Translations under genes and position numbers: made by a program
DNA from: Streptomyces sp. NRRL F-5135
Lineage (GTDB): Bacteria; Actinomycetota; Actinomycetes; Streptomycetales; Streptomycetaceae
DNA: 64,000 nucleotides
NCBI RefSeq assembly: GCF_000719775.1
Contig: NZ_JOHR01000010.1
Span: forward strand, 124,001 to 188,000
Direction: 5' to 3'
The notes under the pieces: generated by a model
The model's input: only the letters and a program-made list of their open reading frames with translations
The model's database searches: none
Told to the model about the DNA's origin: nothing
Shown: piece after piece, positions 33,369 to 42,541 of the stretch
Position numbering within the stretch: the first letter of the stretch is position 1
How the letters are laid out: each line of letters starts with the position of its first letter

Positions 33369-33458
33369 CAGACGGGGCTGGCGATTCAGCCTTCCGAGAT
33401 GACCGGCCTGCTCGTCGCCACCAGTTACTCGGCGGCCAGCCCGCTGCCTGGCGGGGCC
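33369..33458 (+). pseudogene. 30-codon remnant of rhs core
   Basis: Read in frame from 33369 it gives QTGLAIQPSEMTGLLVATSY then SAASPLPGGA. This is clearly homologous to rhs residues 1467-1493 (19486-19566) apart from a three-residue insertion. It lies between the 32659-33354 gene and sdaA, so the rhs locus once extended, or was duplicated, to here. Confidence 0.8.
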
Positions 33459-33517
33459 GTCAGATGGGTCAGTCGATTGGGGCATGCGTAGCTATTCGGC
33501 CGCTCCGGCGCGGGGGC

Positions 33518-34900
33518 TCAGCATTCGATGATGTTGACCGCCAGGCCGCCGCGGGCCGTTTCCTTGTATTTGACGGACATGTCCGCGCCCGTGTCCTTCA
33601 TCGTCTTGATGACCTTGTCGAGGGACACCTTGTGGCTGCCATCGCCGCGCAGGGCCATCTTCGCGGCCGTCACGGCCTTCACCGCGGCCATGCCGTTGCG
33701 TTCGATGCAGGGGATCTGGACCAGGCCGCCGACCGGGTCGCAGGTCAGGCCGAGGTTGTGTTCCATGCCGATCTCGGCGGCGTTCTCGACCTGTTCCGGA
33801 GTGCCGCCCAGGACCTCGGCCAGGGCGCCGGCGGCCATGGAGCAGGCCGAGCCGACCTCGCCCTGGCAGCCGACCTCCGCGCCGGAGATGGAGGCGTTCT
33901 CCTTGAAGAGCATGCCGATGGCGCCGGCCGCGAGGAGGAAGCGGATCACGCCCTCTTCCTTCTCCTCCTCCGTGGCGCCGCCCGCCGCGAAGTTCATGTA
34001 GTAGTGCAGGACCGCCGGGATGATGCCCGCCGCGCCGTTGGTGGGGGCGGTCACGACGCGGCCCCCCGCCGCGTTCTCCTCGTTGACGGCCATCGCGTAG
34101 AGCGTGATCCACTCCATCGCGTGCGTGCTCGGGGCGCCCTCCGCGCGGAGCTGGCGGGCCGAGTGGGCGGCGCGGCGGCGGACCTTCAGGCCGCCGGGGA
34201 GGATGCCCTCGCGGGACATGCCGCGCGAGACGCAGGCGCGCATCACCTGCCAGATCTCCAGCAGCCCGGCCCGGATCTCGTCCTCCGTGCGCCACGCCTT
34301 CTCGTTCTCCAGCATCAGCGCGGGGATCGACAGGCCCGTCTCGCGCGCCAGCCGCAGCAGCTCGTCGCCGGTGCGGAACGGGTACTTCAGGACGGTGTCG
34401 TCCAGCTTGATCCGGTCCTCGCCCACGGCGTCCTCGTCCACCACGAAGCCGCCGCCCACCGAGTAGTACGTCTTCTCCAGCAGTGTGCCGCCCTCGGCGT
34501 CGTGGGCGCGGACCGTCATGCCGTTCGCGTGGTACGGCAGCGCCTTGCGCCGGTGCAGGACGACGTCCTTGTCGGCGTCGAAGGCGATCTCGTGCACGCC
34601 CAGCAGGTTCAGCCGGCCGCCGGCGCGGATGGCCTCGATCCGATCGTCGGCGCCCTCCACGTCCACCGTCCTCGGCGACTCGCCCTCCAGGCCGAGCAGG
34701 ACCGCCTTCGGGGTGCCGTGGCCGTGGCCGGTCGCGCCGAGCGAGCCGTACAGCTCGGCCCGTACGGACGCGGTGTGCGCGATCAGGCCCTCGTTCTTGA
34801 GCCTGGCGGCGAAAAGCCGGGCCGCGCGCATCGGGCCGACCGTGTGCGAGCTGGACGGGCCGATGCCGACCGAGAACAGGTCGAAGACCGAGATGGCCAC
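33518..34900 (-). CDS. sdaA: L-serine ammonia-lyase (L-serine dehydratase), iron-sulfur type
   Basis: 460-aa cytoplasmic enzyme converting L-serine to pyruvate and ammonia with a [4Fe-4S] cluster. Single-chain form: the beta-type domain opens [20 protein letters not shown], and the alpha-type domain holds the cluster cysteines in [14 protein letters not shown] and [16 protein letters not shown]. It ends [10 protein letters not shown], where the C-terminal Cys is typical. GTG 34900 is chosen for AAGGAG 10 nt upstream and because family similarity begins there. It is the last gene of the glycine/serine cluster, 214 bp after glyA with a hairpin between, so it may be transcribed separately in part. 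Confidence 0.96.
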   Translation of the reverse strand: MAISVFDLFSVGIGPSSSHTVGPMRAARLFAARLKNEGLIAHTASVRAELYGSLGATGHGHGTPKAVLLGLEGESPRTVDVEGADDRIEAIRAGGRLNLLGVHEIAFDADKDVVLHRRKALPYHANGMTVRAHDAEGGTLLEKTYYSVGGGFVVDEDAVGEDRIKLDDTVLKYPFRTGDELLRLARETGLSIPALMLENEKAWRTEDEIRAGLLEIWQVMRACVSRGMSREGILPGGLKVRRRAAHSARQLRAEGAPSTHAMEWITLYAMAVNEENAAGGRVVTAPTNGAAGIIPAVLHYYMNFAAGGATEEEKEEGVIRFLLAAGAIGMLFKENASISGAEVGCQGEVGSACSMAAGALAEVLGGTPEQVENAAEIGMEHNLGLTCDPVGGLVQIPCIERNGMAAVKAVTAAKMALRGDGSHKVSLDKVIKTMKDTGADMSVKYKETARGGLAVNIIEC

Positions 34901-34987
34901 GGGATGACTCCTTGCTGGTGGGTGGGACGCCGCCGGCCGCGGGGGTGGTGCGGCCCGGCGGGTGCCGGTCGGTGCGTGTGCCGCGCG

Positions 34988-35064
34988 GACCGGGTGTGGT
35001 GCCGCACCGACCGGGTGGCGCCGCATCGACCGGGTGACGCCGCATCGACCGGGTGACGCCGTGC
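34988..35064. repeat. imperfect 19-20-bp tandem repeat, four copies, in the glyA-sdaA gap
   Basis: Units built on CGACCGGGTGACGCCGCAT: 34988-35007 (diverged), 35008-35026, 35027-35045 and 35046-35064. The last runs into the terminator hairpin. Copy number probably varies between strains. Confidence 0.8.
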
Positions 35065-35089
35065 GGACCGGGTTACGGTCCGCACGGCG
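35057..35089 (-). terminator. terminator hairpin after glyA
   Basis: 13-bp perfect stem (CGCCGTGCGGACC with its complement), 7-nt loop, 25 bp after the glyA stop. Confidence 0.65.
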
Positions 35090-35114
35090 CGCGGCTGCTG
35101 CTACCGCCCGCCGG

Positions 35115-36383
35115 TCACAGGTTCGGGTACAGCGGGTGCTTCTCGGCGAGCGCGGTGACCCGGGCCGCCAGCGCCTCGCGGTCGAACGACGGCTTCAGCG
35201 CCGCCGCGATGATCTCCGCGACCTCGGTGAAGTCCTCGGCCGTGAAACCGCGGGTGGCCAGCGCCGGGGTGCCGATGCGCAGACCGGAGGTGACCATCGG
35301 GGGGCGGGGGTCGTTCGGGACGGCGTTGCGGTTGACCGTGATCCCGACCTCGTGCAGCCGGTCCTCGGCCTGCTGCCCGTCCAGCTCCGAGTTCCGCAGG
35401 TCCACGAGGACCAGGTGGACGTCCGTACCACCGGACAGGACGGACACGCCCGCCTCGGCGACGTCCGGCCGGCCCAGGCGCTCGGCGAGGATCCGGGCGC
35501 CCTCCAGCGTGCGCTGCTGGCGCTCCTTGAACTCCTCCGAGGCCGCCACCTTGAACGAGACCGCCTTGCCCGCGATGACATGCTCCAGCGGGCCACCCTG
35601 CTGACCGGGGAAGACCGCGGAGTTGATCTTCTTCGCCAGCTCCTTCGTGGAGAGGATCACGCCGCCACGCGGACCGCCGAGCGTCTTGTGCGTCGTGGTG
35701 GTGACGACATGGGCGTGCGGCACCGGGTTGGGGTGCAGACCGGCCGCGACCAGCCCGGCGAAGTGCGCCATGTCGACCATCAGGTACGCGCCGACCTCGT
35801 CCGCGATCCGGCGGAAGGCCGCGAAGTCCAGCTGGCGCGGGTACGCGGACCAGCCGGCGACGATCAGCTTCGGCCGGGACTCCTTGGCGAGGCGCTCGAC
35901 CTCGGCCATGTCGACCTGGCCGGTCTCGTCGTCCACGTGGTAGGCGACCACGTTGTAGAGCTTGCCGGAGAAGTTGATCTTCATGCCATGGGTCAGATGG
36001 CCGCCGTGCGCCAGGTTCAGGCCCATGATCGTGTCACCGGGGGACAGCAGCGCGAACATCGCGGCCGCGTTCGCCTGGGCGCCCGAGTGCGGCTGTACGT
36101 TCGCGGCCTCGGCGCCGAAGAGCGCCTTGACGCGGTCGATCGCGATCTTCTCGACGACGTCGACGTGCTCACAGCCACCGTAGTAGCGGCGGCCCGGGTA
36201 GCCCTCGGCGTACTTGTTGGTCAGCACGGAGCCCTGCGCCTCCATGACCGCGACCGGAGCGAAGTTCTCCGAGGCGATCATTTCGAGGGTGGACTGCTGA
36301 CGGTGGAGTTCGGCGTCGACGGCGGCGGCGACGTCGGGGTCGACCTCGTGGAGCGAGGCGGTGAGAAGCGGCTTCGAAGACAT
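35115..36383 (-). CDS. glyA: serine hydroxymethyltransferase
   Basis: 422-aa PLP enzyme that interconverts serine and glycine with transfer of a one-carbon unit to tetrahydrofolate. It has the expected N-terminal IASENFAP and the tetrahydrofolate-side [18 protein letters not shown]. The PLP-binding SGAQANAAA and [13 protein letters not shown] are present, and the Schiff-base lysine is K233 in [14 protein letters not shown]. Full length for the family. It lies downstream of gcvT-gcvH, linking the glycine cleavage system to serine formation, and upstream of sdaA, which disposes of serine. Confidence 0.98.
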   Translation of the reverse strand: MSSKPLLTASLHEVDPDVAAAVDAELHRQQSTLEMIASENFAPVAVMEAQGSVLTNKYAEGYPGRRYYGGCEHVDVVEKIAIDRVKALFGAEAANVQPHSGAQANAAAMFALLSPGDTIMGLNLAHGGHLTHGMKINFSGKLYNVVAYHVDDETGQVDMAEVERLAKESRPKLIVAGWSAYPRQLDFAAFRRIADEVGAYLMVDMAHFAGLVAAGLHPNPVPHAHVVTTTTHKTLGGPRGGVILSTKELAKKINSAVFPGQQGGPLEHVIAGKAVSFKVAASEEFKERQQRTLEGARILAERLGRPDVAEAGVSVLSGGTDVHLVLVDLRNSELDGQQAEDRLHEVGITVNRNAVPNDPRPPMVTSGLRIGTPALATRGFTAEDFTEVAEIIAAALKPSFDREALAARVTALAEKHPLYPNL

Positions 36384-36528
36384 CTCAGTCCCTGGGTGTC
36401 TGAATGCTGATGCTGATGGGTACCGGGGGCGATCGGCGGTCGCCGCCGCGCCGGGGCGGTGGGCTGCCGCGGTCGGCCGGCGTGGTCGGCTGACCGCGAC
36501 GGCTGTCGCGGCCGGCCGTCCGTCGCGG

Positions 36529-36906
36529 TCAGCCGTTGGAGAACTCCGTGTACGCGTCGGCGGAGAGCAGGTCCTCCGGCTCCTCGGCGACGCGCACCTT
36601 GAACAGCCAGCCGCCCTCGAAGGGAGCGGTGTTCACCAGCGACGGATCGTCCACGACGTCCTGGTTCGCCGCGGTGACCTCGCCGGTCACCGGGGAGTAC
36701 AGATCGCTGACGGACTTGGTCGACTCCAGCTCGCCGCAGGTCTCGCCCGCGGTCACCGTGTCGCCCACCGCCGGGAGCTGGGCGAACACGACGTCACCGA
36801 GGGCGTTCGCCGCGAACTCCGTGATGCCGACCGTCGCCACGCCGTCCTCGGCGGCCGACAGCCACTCGTGCTCCTTGCTGTAACGAAGCTGCTGGGGGTT
36901 GCTCAT
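36529..36906 (-). CDS. gcvH: glycine cleavage system H protein
   Basis: 125-aa lipoyl carrier that shuttles the aminomethyl group between P, T and L proteins. The lipoylation lysine is K64 in [19 protein letters not shown] near the start and the GEV-VN-PFEGGWL segments are normal. It lies between gcvT and glyA. The gene for the P protein is not in the window and must be elsewhere. Confidence 0.97.
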   Translation of the reverse strand: MSNPQQLRYSKEHEWLSAAEDGVATVGITEFAANALGDVVFAQLPAVGDTVTAGETCGELESTKSVSDLYSPVTGEVTAANQDVVDDPSLVNTAPFEGGWLFKVRVAEEPEDLLSADAYTEFSNG

Positions 36907-37073
36907 GACCTGAATTCTCCTGTACGCGGGGGTGTGGTGCGGAACTACGGAACGGCTGTCTCACGAACCGAGACGACGACCGACCTGTCGGCCGGTATCG
37001 GCGGCCACGAGGGACACGGCGCCGGCCGCGGGCGTCGTGCGCGTGCACGGCCGCGGTGTCGTCGGTCGCAGTG

Positions 37074-38222
37074 TCATGTGCGGCGCTTGTAGAACGGCAG
37101 TGCCACGACCTCGTACGGCTCGTGCGAGCCGCGGATGTCGACCGTGACGCCCGCCGTGCCGGGGGCGGCGTGCGCGGCGTCCACGTACGCCATGGCGATC
37201 GGCCGGCCCAGCGTGGGGGAGGGGGCGCCGGAGGTGACCACGCCGACGGTCGCGCTGCCGGACATCACGTGGTACCCGGAGCGCGGCACCCGGCGCCCCT
37301 CGGCGACCAGGCCGACCAGCTTGCGCGGCGGGGAGACCGCCGCGAGCTCGGCCGCGGTCGCGAGGGCCATCCGGCCGACGAACTCGCCGCCGTTCGTCGT
37401 CTTCTCGAACTTGACCACCCGGCCGAGGCCCGCGTCGAAGGGGGTGAGATGGGTGCCCAGCTCGTTCCCGTACAGCGGCATGCCGGCCTCCAGCCGCAGC
37501 GTGTCCCGGCAGGAGAGGCCGCAGGGGACCAGGCCCACGCCCTCGCCGGCCTCGGTCAGCGCCCGCCACAGCCGCTCGGCGTGCTCGGGCGCGACGAACA
37601 GCTCGAAGCCGTCCTCGCCCGTGTAGCCGGTGCGCGCGATCAGCGCGGGGACGTCCGCGACGGTGCCGGGCAGGCCCGCGTAGTACTTCAGGCCGTCCAG
37701 ATCGGCGTCGGTGAGCGAGGCCAGGATGCCGGGGGACTCGGGGCCCTGGACGGCCAGCAGCGCGTACGCGTCACGGTCGTCGCGGACCTCGGCGTCGAAG
37801 CCGGCCGCGCGCTCGGTCAGCGAGTCGAGCACGGTCTGCGCGTTGGAGGCGTTGGCGACGACCAGGTACGTCTCGTCGCCGAGGCGGTAGACGATCAGGT
37901 CGTCCAGGATGCCGCCGTCCTCCTGGCAGATCATGGTGTAGCGGGCCCGGCCGACGGCGAGGGCGCCGATGTTGCCGACCAGCGCGTAGTCGAGGAGCGT
38001 GGCGGCGGCGGGGCCGGTGACGGTGATCTCGCCCATGTGGGAGAGGTCGAACAGGCCGGCCTTCGTACGGACCGCCTGGTGCTCGTCCCGCTCGCTGCCG
38101 TACCGCAGGGGCATGTCCCAGCCCGCGAAGTCGGTCATGGTCGCGCCCAGCGCGCGGTGCACGGCGTCGAGCGCCGTCCTGCGGGGGGTACGGGGAGTCG
38201 GGCTCGGGGGGACAGTGCTCAT
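37074..38222 (-). CDS. gcvT: glycine cleavage system T protein (aminomethyltransferase)
   Basis: 382-aa enzyme that releases ammonia from the H-protein-bound aminomethyl group and makes methylene-tetrahydrofolate. Family features: FAGWDMPLRYGSERDEHQAV, the conserved LFDLSHMGEI, GYTGEDGFEL and EAGMPLYGNEL. ATG 38222 is preferred (MSTVPPSPTP) with GGGAG upstream. It is directly downstream of the glycine riboswitch, which should turn the cluster on when glycine is abundant. Confidence 0.97.
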   Translation of the reverse strand: MSTVPPSPTPRTPRRTALDAVHRALGATMTDFAGWDMPLRYGSERDEHQAVRTKAGLFDLSHMGEITVTGPAAATLLDYALVGNIGALAVGRARYTMICQEDGGILDDLIVYRLGDETYLVVANASNAQTVLDSLTERAAGFDAEVRDDRDAYALLAVQGPESPGILASLTDADLDGLKYYAGLPGTVADVPALIARTGYTGEDGFELFVAPEHAERLWRALTEAGEGVGLVPCGLSCRDTLRLEAGMPLYGNELGTHLTPFDAGLGRVVKFEKTTNGGEFVGRMALATAAELAAVSPPRKLVGLVAEGRRVPRSGYHVMSGSATVGVVTSGAPSPTLGRPIAMAYVDAAHAAPGTAGVTVDIRGSHEPYEVVALPFYKRRT

Positions 38223-38289
38223 CGGTGGGGCTCCCAGGGCGTGAGGCGAGAGTCGGGATGACGGGCGACGGGGCGACAGGGTGCGATCG

Positions 38290-38527
38290 GCCCTCCCCAT
38301 CTGTCATCGGAACCTGAGAGGTTCGTCACGACCACGGGGACACACGTCGTGTACGTCGGACACGTACACCGTCGCGGGGCGGCGTGACTTGCACCTTGGG
38401 TGGGGCCACGAGAGCGCGGCCCGCTTTTCAGATCTGCCTCATCCACGCGGTACGGGGCCTGAGAGATTCAAGGGAGGTACTTGCTCCTTCGGCGCCCGGC
38501 GCACACGGCGACCGGGACTCTCCCGCG
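38290..38527 (-). promoter_or_regulatory. tandem glycine riboswitch (gcvT type)
   Basis: Read on the minus strand, two glycine aptamers follow each other. The first has the CGGGAGAGTC closing stem, CGCCGAAGGAGCAA, AATCTCTCAGG and GAGGCAGATCTG. The second has AAGGTGCAAGTC, AACCTCTCAGG and the ATGACAGATGGGG closing strand. These are the conserved bulge and junction words of the class. Position 5' of gcvT fits. Binding of glycine to the pair is known in this class to raise expression of the glycine cleavage genes. Confidence 0.93.
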
Positions 38528-38833
38528 TGGATTCAAACGGCCGGTATGCAGTTGGCGGGCACATCATCGCATGTGCGCGGACGGTGTGGTGAGGCCGGTG
38601 GGAAACGGTCGGAATCCGCCGGTCGGCGGGGGCGGCGCGAGGCGGTGGGCCGGCGGGAGCCCGGCGGGTACCCGGTGGGAACCACGGACGGCGGACCGGC
38701 GTGTGGAACCGTGCGAGGTGTTCCTGGCATACGGGCGCCACGTCCGGAAAGGGTTGTGGCGCATTGCCATTTCTTTACACTTTCGGGGAAGGGTTCTGGG
38801 GACCAGGTCGACTGAGCTGACAGGGGGACGGCG

Positions 38834-39790
38834 ATGATGTCGCAGGGGTCCGGCGCGTATGTGACGGAGGCGGGGGCCGAGGAGGGCGCTGAGGCGGAGA
38901 CGGACGCGGGGGACGCGGCGGACGGGGCGCCGGCGGGGGGCGTCGGTGTGCCGGTGGCCTCCGGGGGGCGGCCCGCACAGGGCGCGCAGGGCGTGAAGGC
39001 CGTGCTGTCCGCGCCGCTGCCAGCGCCGTCCGCTGCCGCGTCGTCCGGCGAGGTGCCGTCCGCTGCCGCGTCGTCCGCCGCGGTGCCGTCCGCTGTCGCC
39101 TCGCCCGCCGCGGTGCCGTCCGCTGTCGCCTCGCCCGCAGCCGCGCCGGGGGGCGCCGGGCGGTCCGAGGGCGTGCCGGCCGTGGTCCGGGACCTGCGCG
39201 GAAGCGGGGGACAGGGCCGACGCGGCGGACGGAGCGGACGGCCGAAGGGACTGGCGTTCGCGCAAGGGGACCTGGTCGTGGTCTCCGGTCTGCCGGGCAG
39301 CGGGAAATCGACGCTGATCCGGCGGGCGGCCGAGGGGCGTGCCATCGATTCCCAGGACACCAGGGACCGCTGGGAGCGGCGCCTGCCGGCCGTGCTGCCG
39401 TACGCGGTCTACCGCCCCCTGGTCCGGGTCGCCCACTACGCGAGGCTGTGGCGCGCGCTGCGCTCGGGCGGGAGCGTCGTCGTGCACGACTGCGGCACGC
39501 AGTCGTGGGTACGGCGCTGGCTCGCCCGCGAGGCCCGTGCGCGCGGGTCCCGCCTGCACCTCGTCCTGCTGGACGTCCCCGCGGAGGTGGCCCGCGCGGG
39601 GCAGCGGGAGCGTGGCAGAGGTGTCTCCGGTTACGCCTTCGCCCGCCATCGCGGCGCGGTCGGCCGTCTCCTGGCGGACGCGGAGGAGGGCCGCCTGCCG
39701 CCCGGCTGCGCCTCGGCCGTGCTCCTGGACCGGGCCTCGGCGACGGCCTTGGCGCGCATCATGTTCCCGGCCCCGGGCACGCGGCGGTGA
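38834..39790 (+). CDS. P-loop ATPase/kinase-like protein with low-complexity N-terminus
   Basis: 318-aa protein. The first about 135 residues are Ala/Ser/Gly/Pro-rich and partly built of a ten-residue repeat (VPSAVASPAA type). The folded part starts with FAQGDLVVVSGLPGSGKST, a clear Walker A. It continues with IDSQDTRDRWE, VVVHDCGTQSWVRRWL and LHLVLLDVPAEVARAGQRER, the pattern of zeta-toxin or APS-kinase-like small-molecule kinases (lid arginines around RERGRG). No antitoxin or pathway neighbour indicates the substrate. ATG 38834 or 38837 starts it, behind a GGGGGAC site. It is divergent from the riboswitch leader. Confidence 0.75.
   Translation: MMSQGSGAYVTEAGAEEGAEAETDAGDAADGAPAGGVGVPVASGGRPAQGAQGVKAVLSAPLPAPSAAASSGEVPSAAASSAAVPSAVASPAAVPSAVASPAAAPGGAGRSEGVPAVVRDLRGSGGQGRRGGRSGRPKGLAFAQGDLVVVSGLPGSGKSTLIRRAAEGRAIDSQDTRDRWERRLPAVLPYAVYRPLVRVAHYARLWRALRSGGSVVVHDCGTQSWVRRWLAREARARGSRLHLVLLDVPAEVARAGQRERGRGVSGYAFARHRGAVGRLLADAEEGRLPPGCASAVLLDRASATALARIMFPAPGTRR
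39025..39144 (+). repeat. 30-bp tandem repeat, four copies, inside the P-loop protein gene
   Basis: Four in-frame 30-bp units beginning GCCGTCCGCTG at 39025, 39055, 39085 and 39115, encoding ten-residue Ala/Ser/Pro repeats. Length variation here would not shift the frame. Confidence 0.9.
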
Positions 39791-39918
39791 ACGAGGCGGA
39801 CAGTGGGGCGGTCAGCGGGGCGGTGTGGTGCGGACGCCAGGCCCCCGTCGGGTGGCTGCACCGCTCGCACGCGCGGCGTTAGGGTGCTCCGGCAGGTTTC
39901 GGCGCGGAGGGGTAAACA

Positions 39919-40650
39919 GTGAACACAGCGTGGCCGGGCAACGAGTTGGAAGAGGTACTGGTCGCCTCGCTCGGCAGTGACGCGGCGGGCGGACGGCTCG
40001 TCGAAGTGCTCGGACGGAGTCGGATCTGGGTGCCGCTGCCCAACGGCGGTGGTCCCGACAGCCGCAGTCTCGACCTGCCGACGGTCGACATCGGCGGCGC
40101 CGCGTACGTGCCGGTGTTCAGCTCGGAGGAGCAGTTCCGCCAGTGCGTGGGCCCCCACATGTCCTTCACCGTGGCCCCGGCCCGGGACTTCGCCCGTGGC
40201 CTGCCCCCGCAGCTCGGAATCGCGGTCAATCCCGGCGGCGCCGTCGGCGTGCCGCTGCCTCCCGGGGCCGTCGCCGAGCTGTGCCGGGTCGGGCGGACGC
40301 CGCTCGACGGTCCGGCCAGCGGCGGCCGGGTGCGGCTCTTCGAGCCGGACTGGCAGGAGGACCCGGTCGACTTCCTCTCCGCCGCCGCGGCCGAGTTCGA
40401 GGCGACCGGGATGGTGGTCAGCGCCCGCCGTGCCCTCGCCAGCGTCGAGGGGGAGACGCCGGTCCTGGTCGTCGGCGTCCAGCTCTCGTCCTGGGAAGCG
40501 GGCGACCGCAACGCCCCGATGGACGCGCTCGGCCGCGCGCTCGGCCGGGCGCAGGCCGCCTGGCCGGTCAACCTGGTCCTGCTGGACCTGGCCCAGGACC
40601 CGGTCGCCGACTGGCTGCTGGCGAAGGTGCGGCCCTTCTACCAGCGTTAG
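39919..40650 (+). CDS. SseB-family protein
   Basis: 243-aa cytoplasmic protein with the SseB N-terminal-type fold (RIWVPLPNGG, YVPVFSSEEQFRQCVG and LGIAVNPGGAVGVPLPPGAV) and a second half like the SseB C-terminal domain. SseB was named for enhanced serine sensitivity in E. coli; its molecular role is unclear. Proximity to the serine/glycine cluster is suggestive but may be chance. GTG start with GGAGGGGT upstream. The next gene is a second SseB-related protein. Confidence 0.78.
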   Translation: MNTAWPGNELEEVLVASLGSDAAGGRLVEVLGRSRIWVPLPNGGGPDSRSLDLPTVDIGGAAYVPVFSSEEQFRQCVGPHMSFTVAPARDFARGLPPQLGIAVNPGGAVGVPLPPGAVAELCRVGRTPLDGPASGGRVRLFEPDWQEDPVDFLSAAAAEFEATGMVVSARRALASVEGETPVLVVGVQLSSWEAGDRNAPMDALGRALGRAQAAWPVNLVLLDLAQDPVADWLLAKVRPFYQR

Positions 40651-40666
40651 CCTCGGACAAGGCGGT

Positions 40667-40696
40667 CGTACGGCGAGGGGGCGTACGGCGAGGGGG
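40667..40696. repeat. 15-bp tandem repeat in the gap between the SseB-like genes
   Basis: Two full copies of CGTACGGCGAGGGGG followed by a partial third. The 368-bp gap (40651-41018) shows nothing else clear. Confidence 0.75.
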
Positions 40697-41018
40697 CGTA
40701 CGGCGCGGAGGTGGCCGCCTCGGGGAGGAATCGCGTAGATCCTGCGAAGGTATGGACCGCTTCCGGACTCCGTCACGGATACCGTCACGCATCGCGGGTA
40801 CGTGTGCGGCGGACCGTCGGTCCCGTTCCGCCTACGCGGCGGGCGCATCCGGCGTCAAGTCGGTGCCGTGAGGGCCGCCTAAGCTGGTTTCATGACGGGG
40901 GAGTGCCGCGAAAGCGGTGCCGCCGCGCCGTACACCTTGGGGACTCCTGCCGTCGTGCGGGCCGGCGGAGGCCCCCGCGGGGGCGGACATGGTGGAACGA
41001 AGAGGGGCGGGACCCAGA

Positions 41019-41816
41019 GTGAGCGCGTCAGGCACCGCGGCGGCCGGGCAGGTCGAGCACATGCTGCGCCAGGTGACCCCAGGCCGCTACGACGCGTACG
41101 AGGCGCTCCTGCACGCCCTCGCCGACGGCGGCGTCTGGATGCTGCTCTGGCACGGCCAGGCCGGCTCCCCCGACGCCCAGTACGGGAACATGGAGGTCGA
41201 CGGGCTGGGTTACGCCCCCTGCGTCACCTCCGGGCAGGAGCTCGCCGCCAGTGGCTGGACCCGGGCGCACGAGATCGTCTCCGGCCGGGACATCGCCCGG
41301 ATCCTCTATCCCGACCGGTGGGGGATCTGGCTCAATCCGCACGCCGCCGGCGGTGGCGTCGGCATCCCGTGGCTCGATCTGCGCCGTATCGCCACCGGCC
41401 TGGACCGGATGCCCGCCGGGCCGCTGCGGCTGTCCGAGCCGGCCATCCAGCTGCCGCAGTTCTACGCCCTGCTCACCCAGAACGCGCACCGCACGCCCGC
41501 CGTCCGCTCGTTGCGCCGCGCCTGGGTGCAGCCGTCGCTCGGCGCCCCGTACCTGGCGATCGGCCTCGACCTGTACGACACGAGCCCGGCGTCCGTCGAC
41601 TCCGTGCGCTCGATGATGAGCCAGTCCGTCTCGGCGGTGCCGGACGGACTGCCCGTCTCCACCGTCGCGATGTCCGACGAGTACGACCCGGTCACGATGT
41701 GGCTGCGGGCCAACTCCCGGCCGTTCTACGACCGCGAGGCGCATGTCGCGCCCGCGCCCGCCGCCGCGCCCGCCCCGGGCTACGGCTACCCGCCGCCCGC
41801 GTCACACGCGTTCTGA
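41019..41816 (+). CDS. SseB C-terminal-like protein
   Basis: 265-aa protein with an N-terminal VEHMLRQVTPGRYDAYEALL helix pair and a WMLLWHGQAGSPDAQYGNME strand region. A duplicated SseB-like half follows (WVQPSLGAPYLAIGLDLYD, FYDREA). The tail is Ala/Pro/Tyr-rich. GTG 41019 (MSASGTAAAG) is chosen because AGAGGGG lies 11 nt upstream; ATG 40989 is possible. Likely co-functional with the preceding gene, role unknown. Confidence 0.75.
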   Translation: MSASGTAAAGQVEHMLRQVTPGRYDAYEALLHALADGGVWMLLWHGQAGSPDAQYGNMEVDGLGYAPCVTSGQELAASGWTRAHEIVSGRDIARILYPDRWGIWLNPHAAGGGVGIPWLDLRRIATGLDRMPAGPLRLSEPAIQLPQFYALLTQNAHRTPAVRSLRRAWVQPSLGAPYLAIGLDLYDTSPASVDSVRSMMSQSVSAVPDGLPVSTVAMSDEYDPVTMWLRANSRPFYDREAHVAPAPAAAPAPGYGYPPPASHAF

Positions 41817-42541
41817 GCCCGGGGCCGCGGGCGCCCGGAGCCGCCTCGCTCGGGCCCTCGCCCCGGTTCCTTGACCCCACCGGGGCCTTGGAGCGTCCCG
41901 CCCCTCGGCCCTCCGCCCCTCGGCGTCCGGCCTCTCGGCGTGCCGCCCTCGGGTTCGCTCCCCGATGTCCGCTCCCCGCGCCGGGGGGTTCCTGTCGCGC
42001 GATCCGGGCCCGTTCCGGCGTGGCGAGGACGCCGTTCCGGCCCCGCGGCCCCTCCACACGTACCGCTCCCGCAACGTACATTTTGAGCCGCGTCCCGACC
42101 CGCACACCGCACCCGTGCGCCGATGGTCCGGACCACATGCCTCGGGCACTCACGGCGGCGACGCGATGGCTGGGCGTCACGTAAAAGGCCGTCAGGCGCA
42201 GTAATTCGCCCCTTTTTCAGGCTCTCTGGATATATCTGCGCCGGATGTTTGATGTGGGGGAATAGTGGCCGGGTTGGTCCGCTGACGTGATTTCCACGTC
42301 CGCATAACGGTAATCCTCTGATCGCATCACGGTTGGGCAACCATTCCCCGTGAGGGCTGGCGGGTGATCGCGCCGTGGCAGAAGACTCCGTCAAGCAAGT
42401 TGTCCCGGCCTTGTGTGCGACGCGCTGACAGAACACAGTTCCCGCCGTGGTGGGGTCACTTGCTCCACACGGACAGCGAACGAGCCGCTACAGCGGCGGT
42501 CATGGGCCGGCCACCGTCGGCCGAGAGGGGTCTCCAGCGTA
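41817..42541. other. 725-bp non-coding leader region before the oligopeptide transporter
   Basis: No convincing gene. The first 380 bp are GC-rich without pattern. From about 42185 the composition drops (TTTTTCAGG, GATATATCTG), as in Streptomyces promoter regions. An inverted repeat GGTTGGGCAACC sits at 42331-42342 inside a wider CACGG/CCGTG pair (42329-42352), about 190 bp before the first transporter gene; it is a candidate operator. Confidence 0.4.

Noticed and set aside
33356..35056. A 566-codon plus-strand frame over sdaA
   Set aside because: sdaA on the minus strand has all enzyme motifs; only the first 90 or so bases here have meaning, as an rhs remnant in another frame.
34988..35064. 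The 19-20-bp repeats as a CRISPR array
   Set aside because: Units abut with no spacers and drift in sequence; this is a simple tandem repeat.
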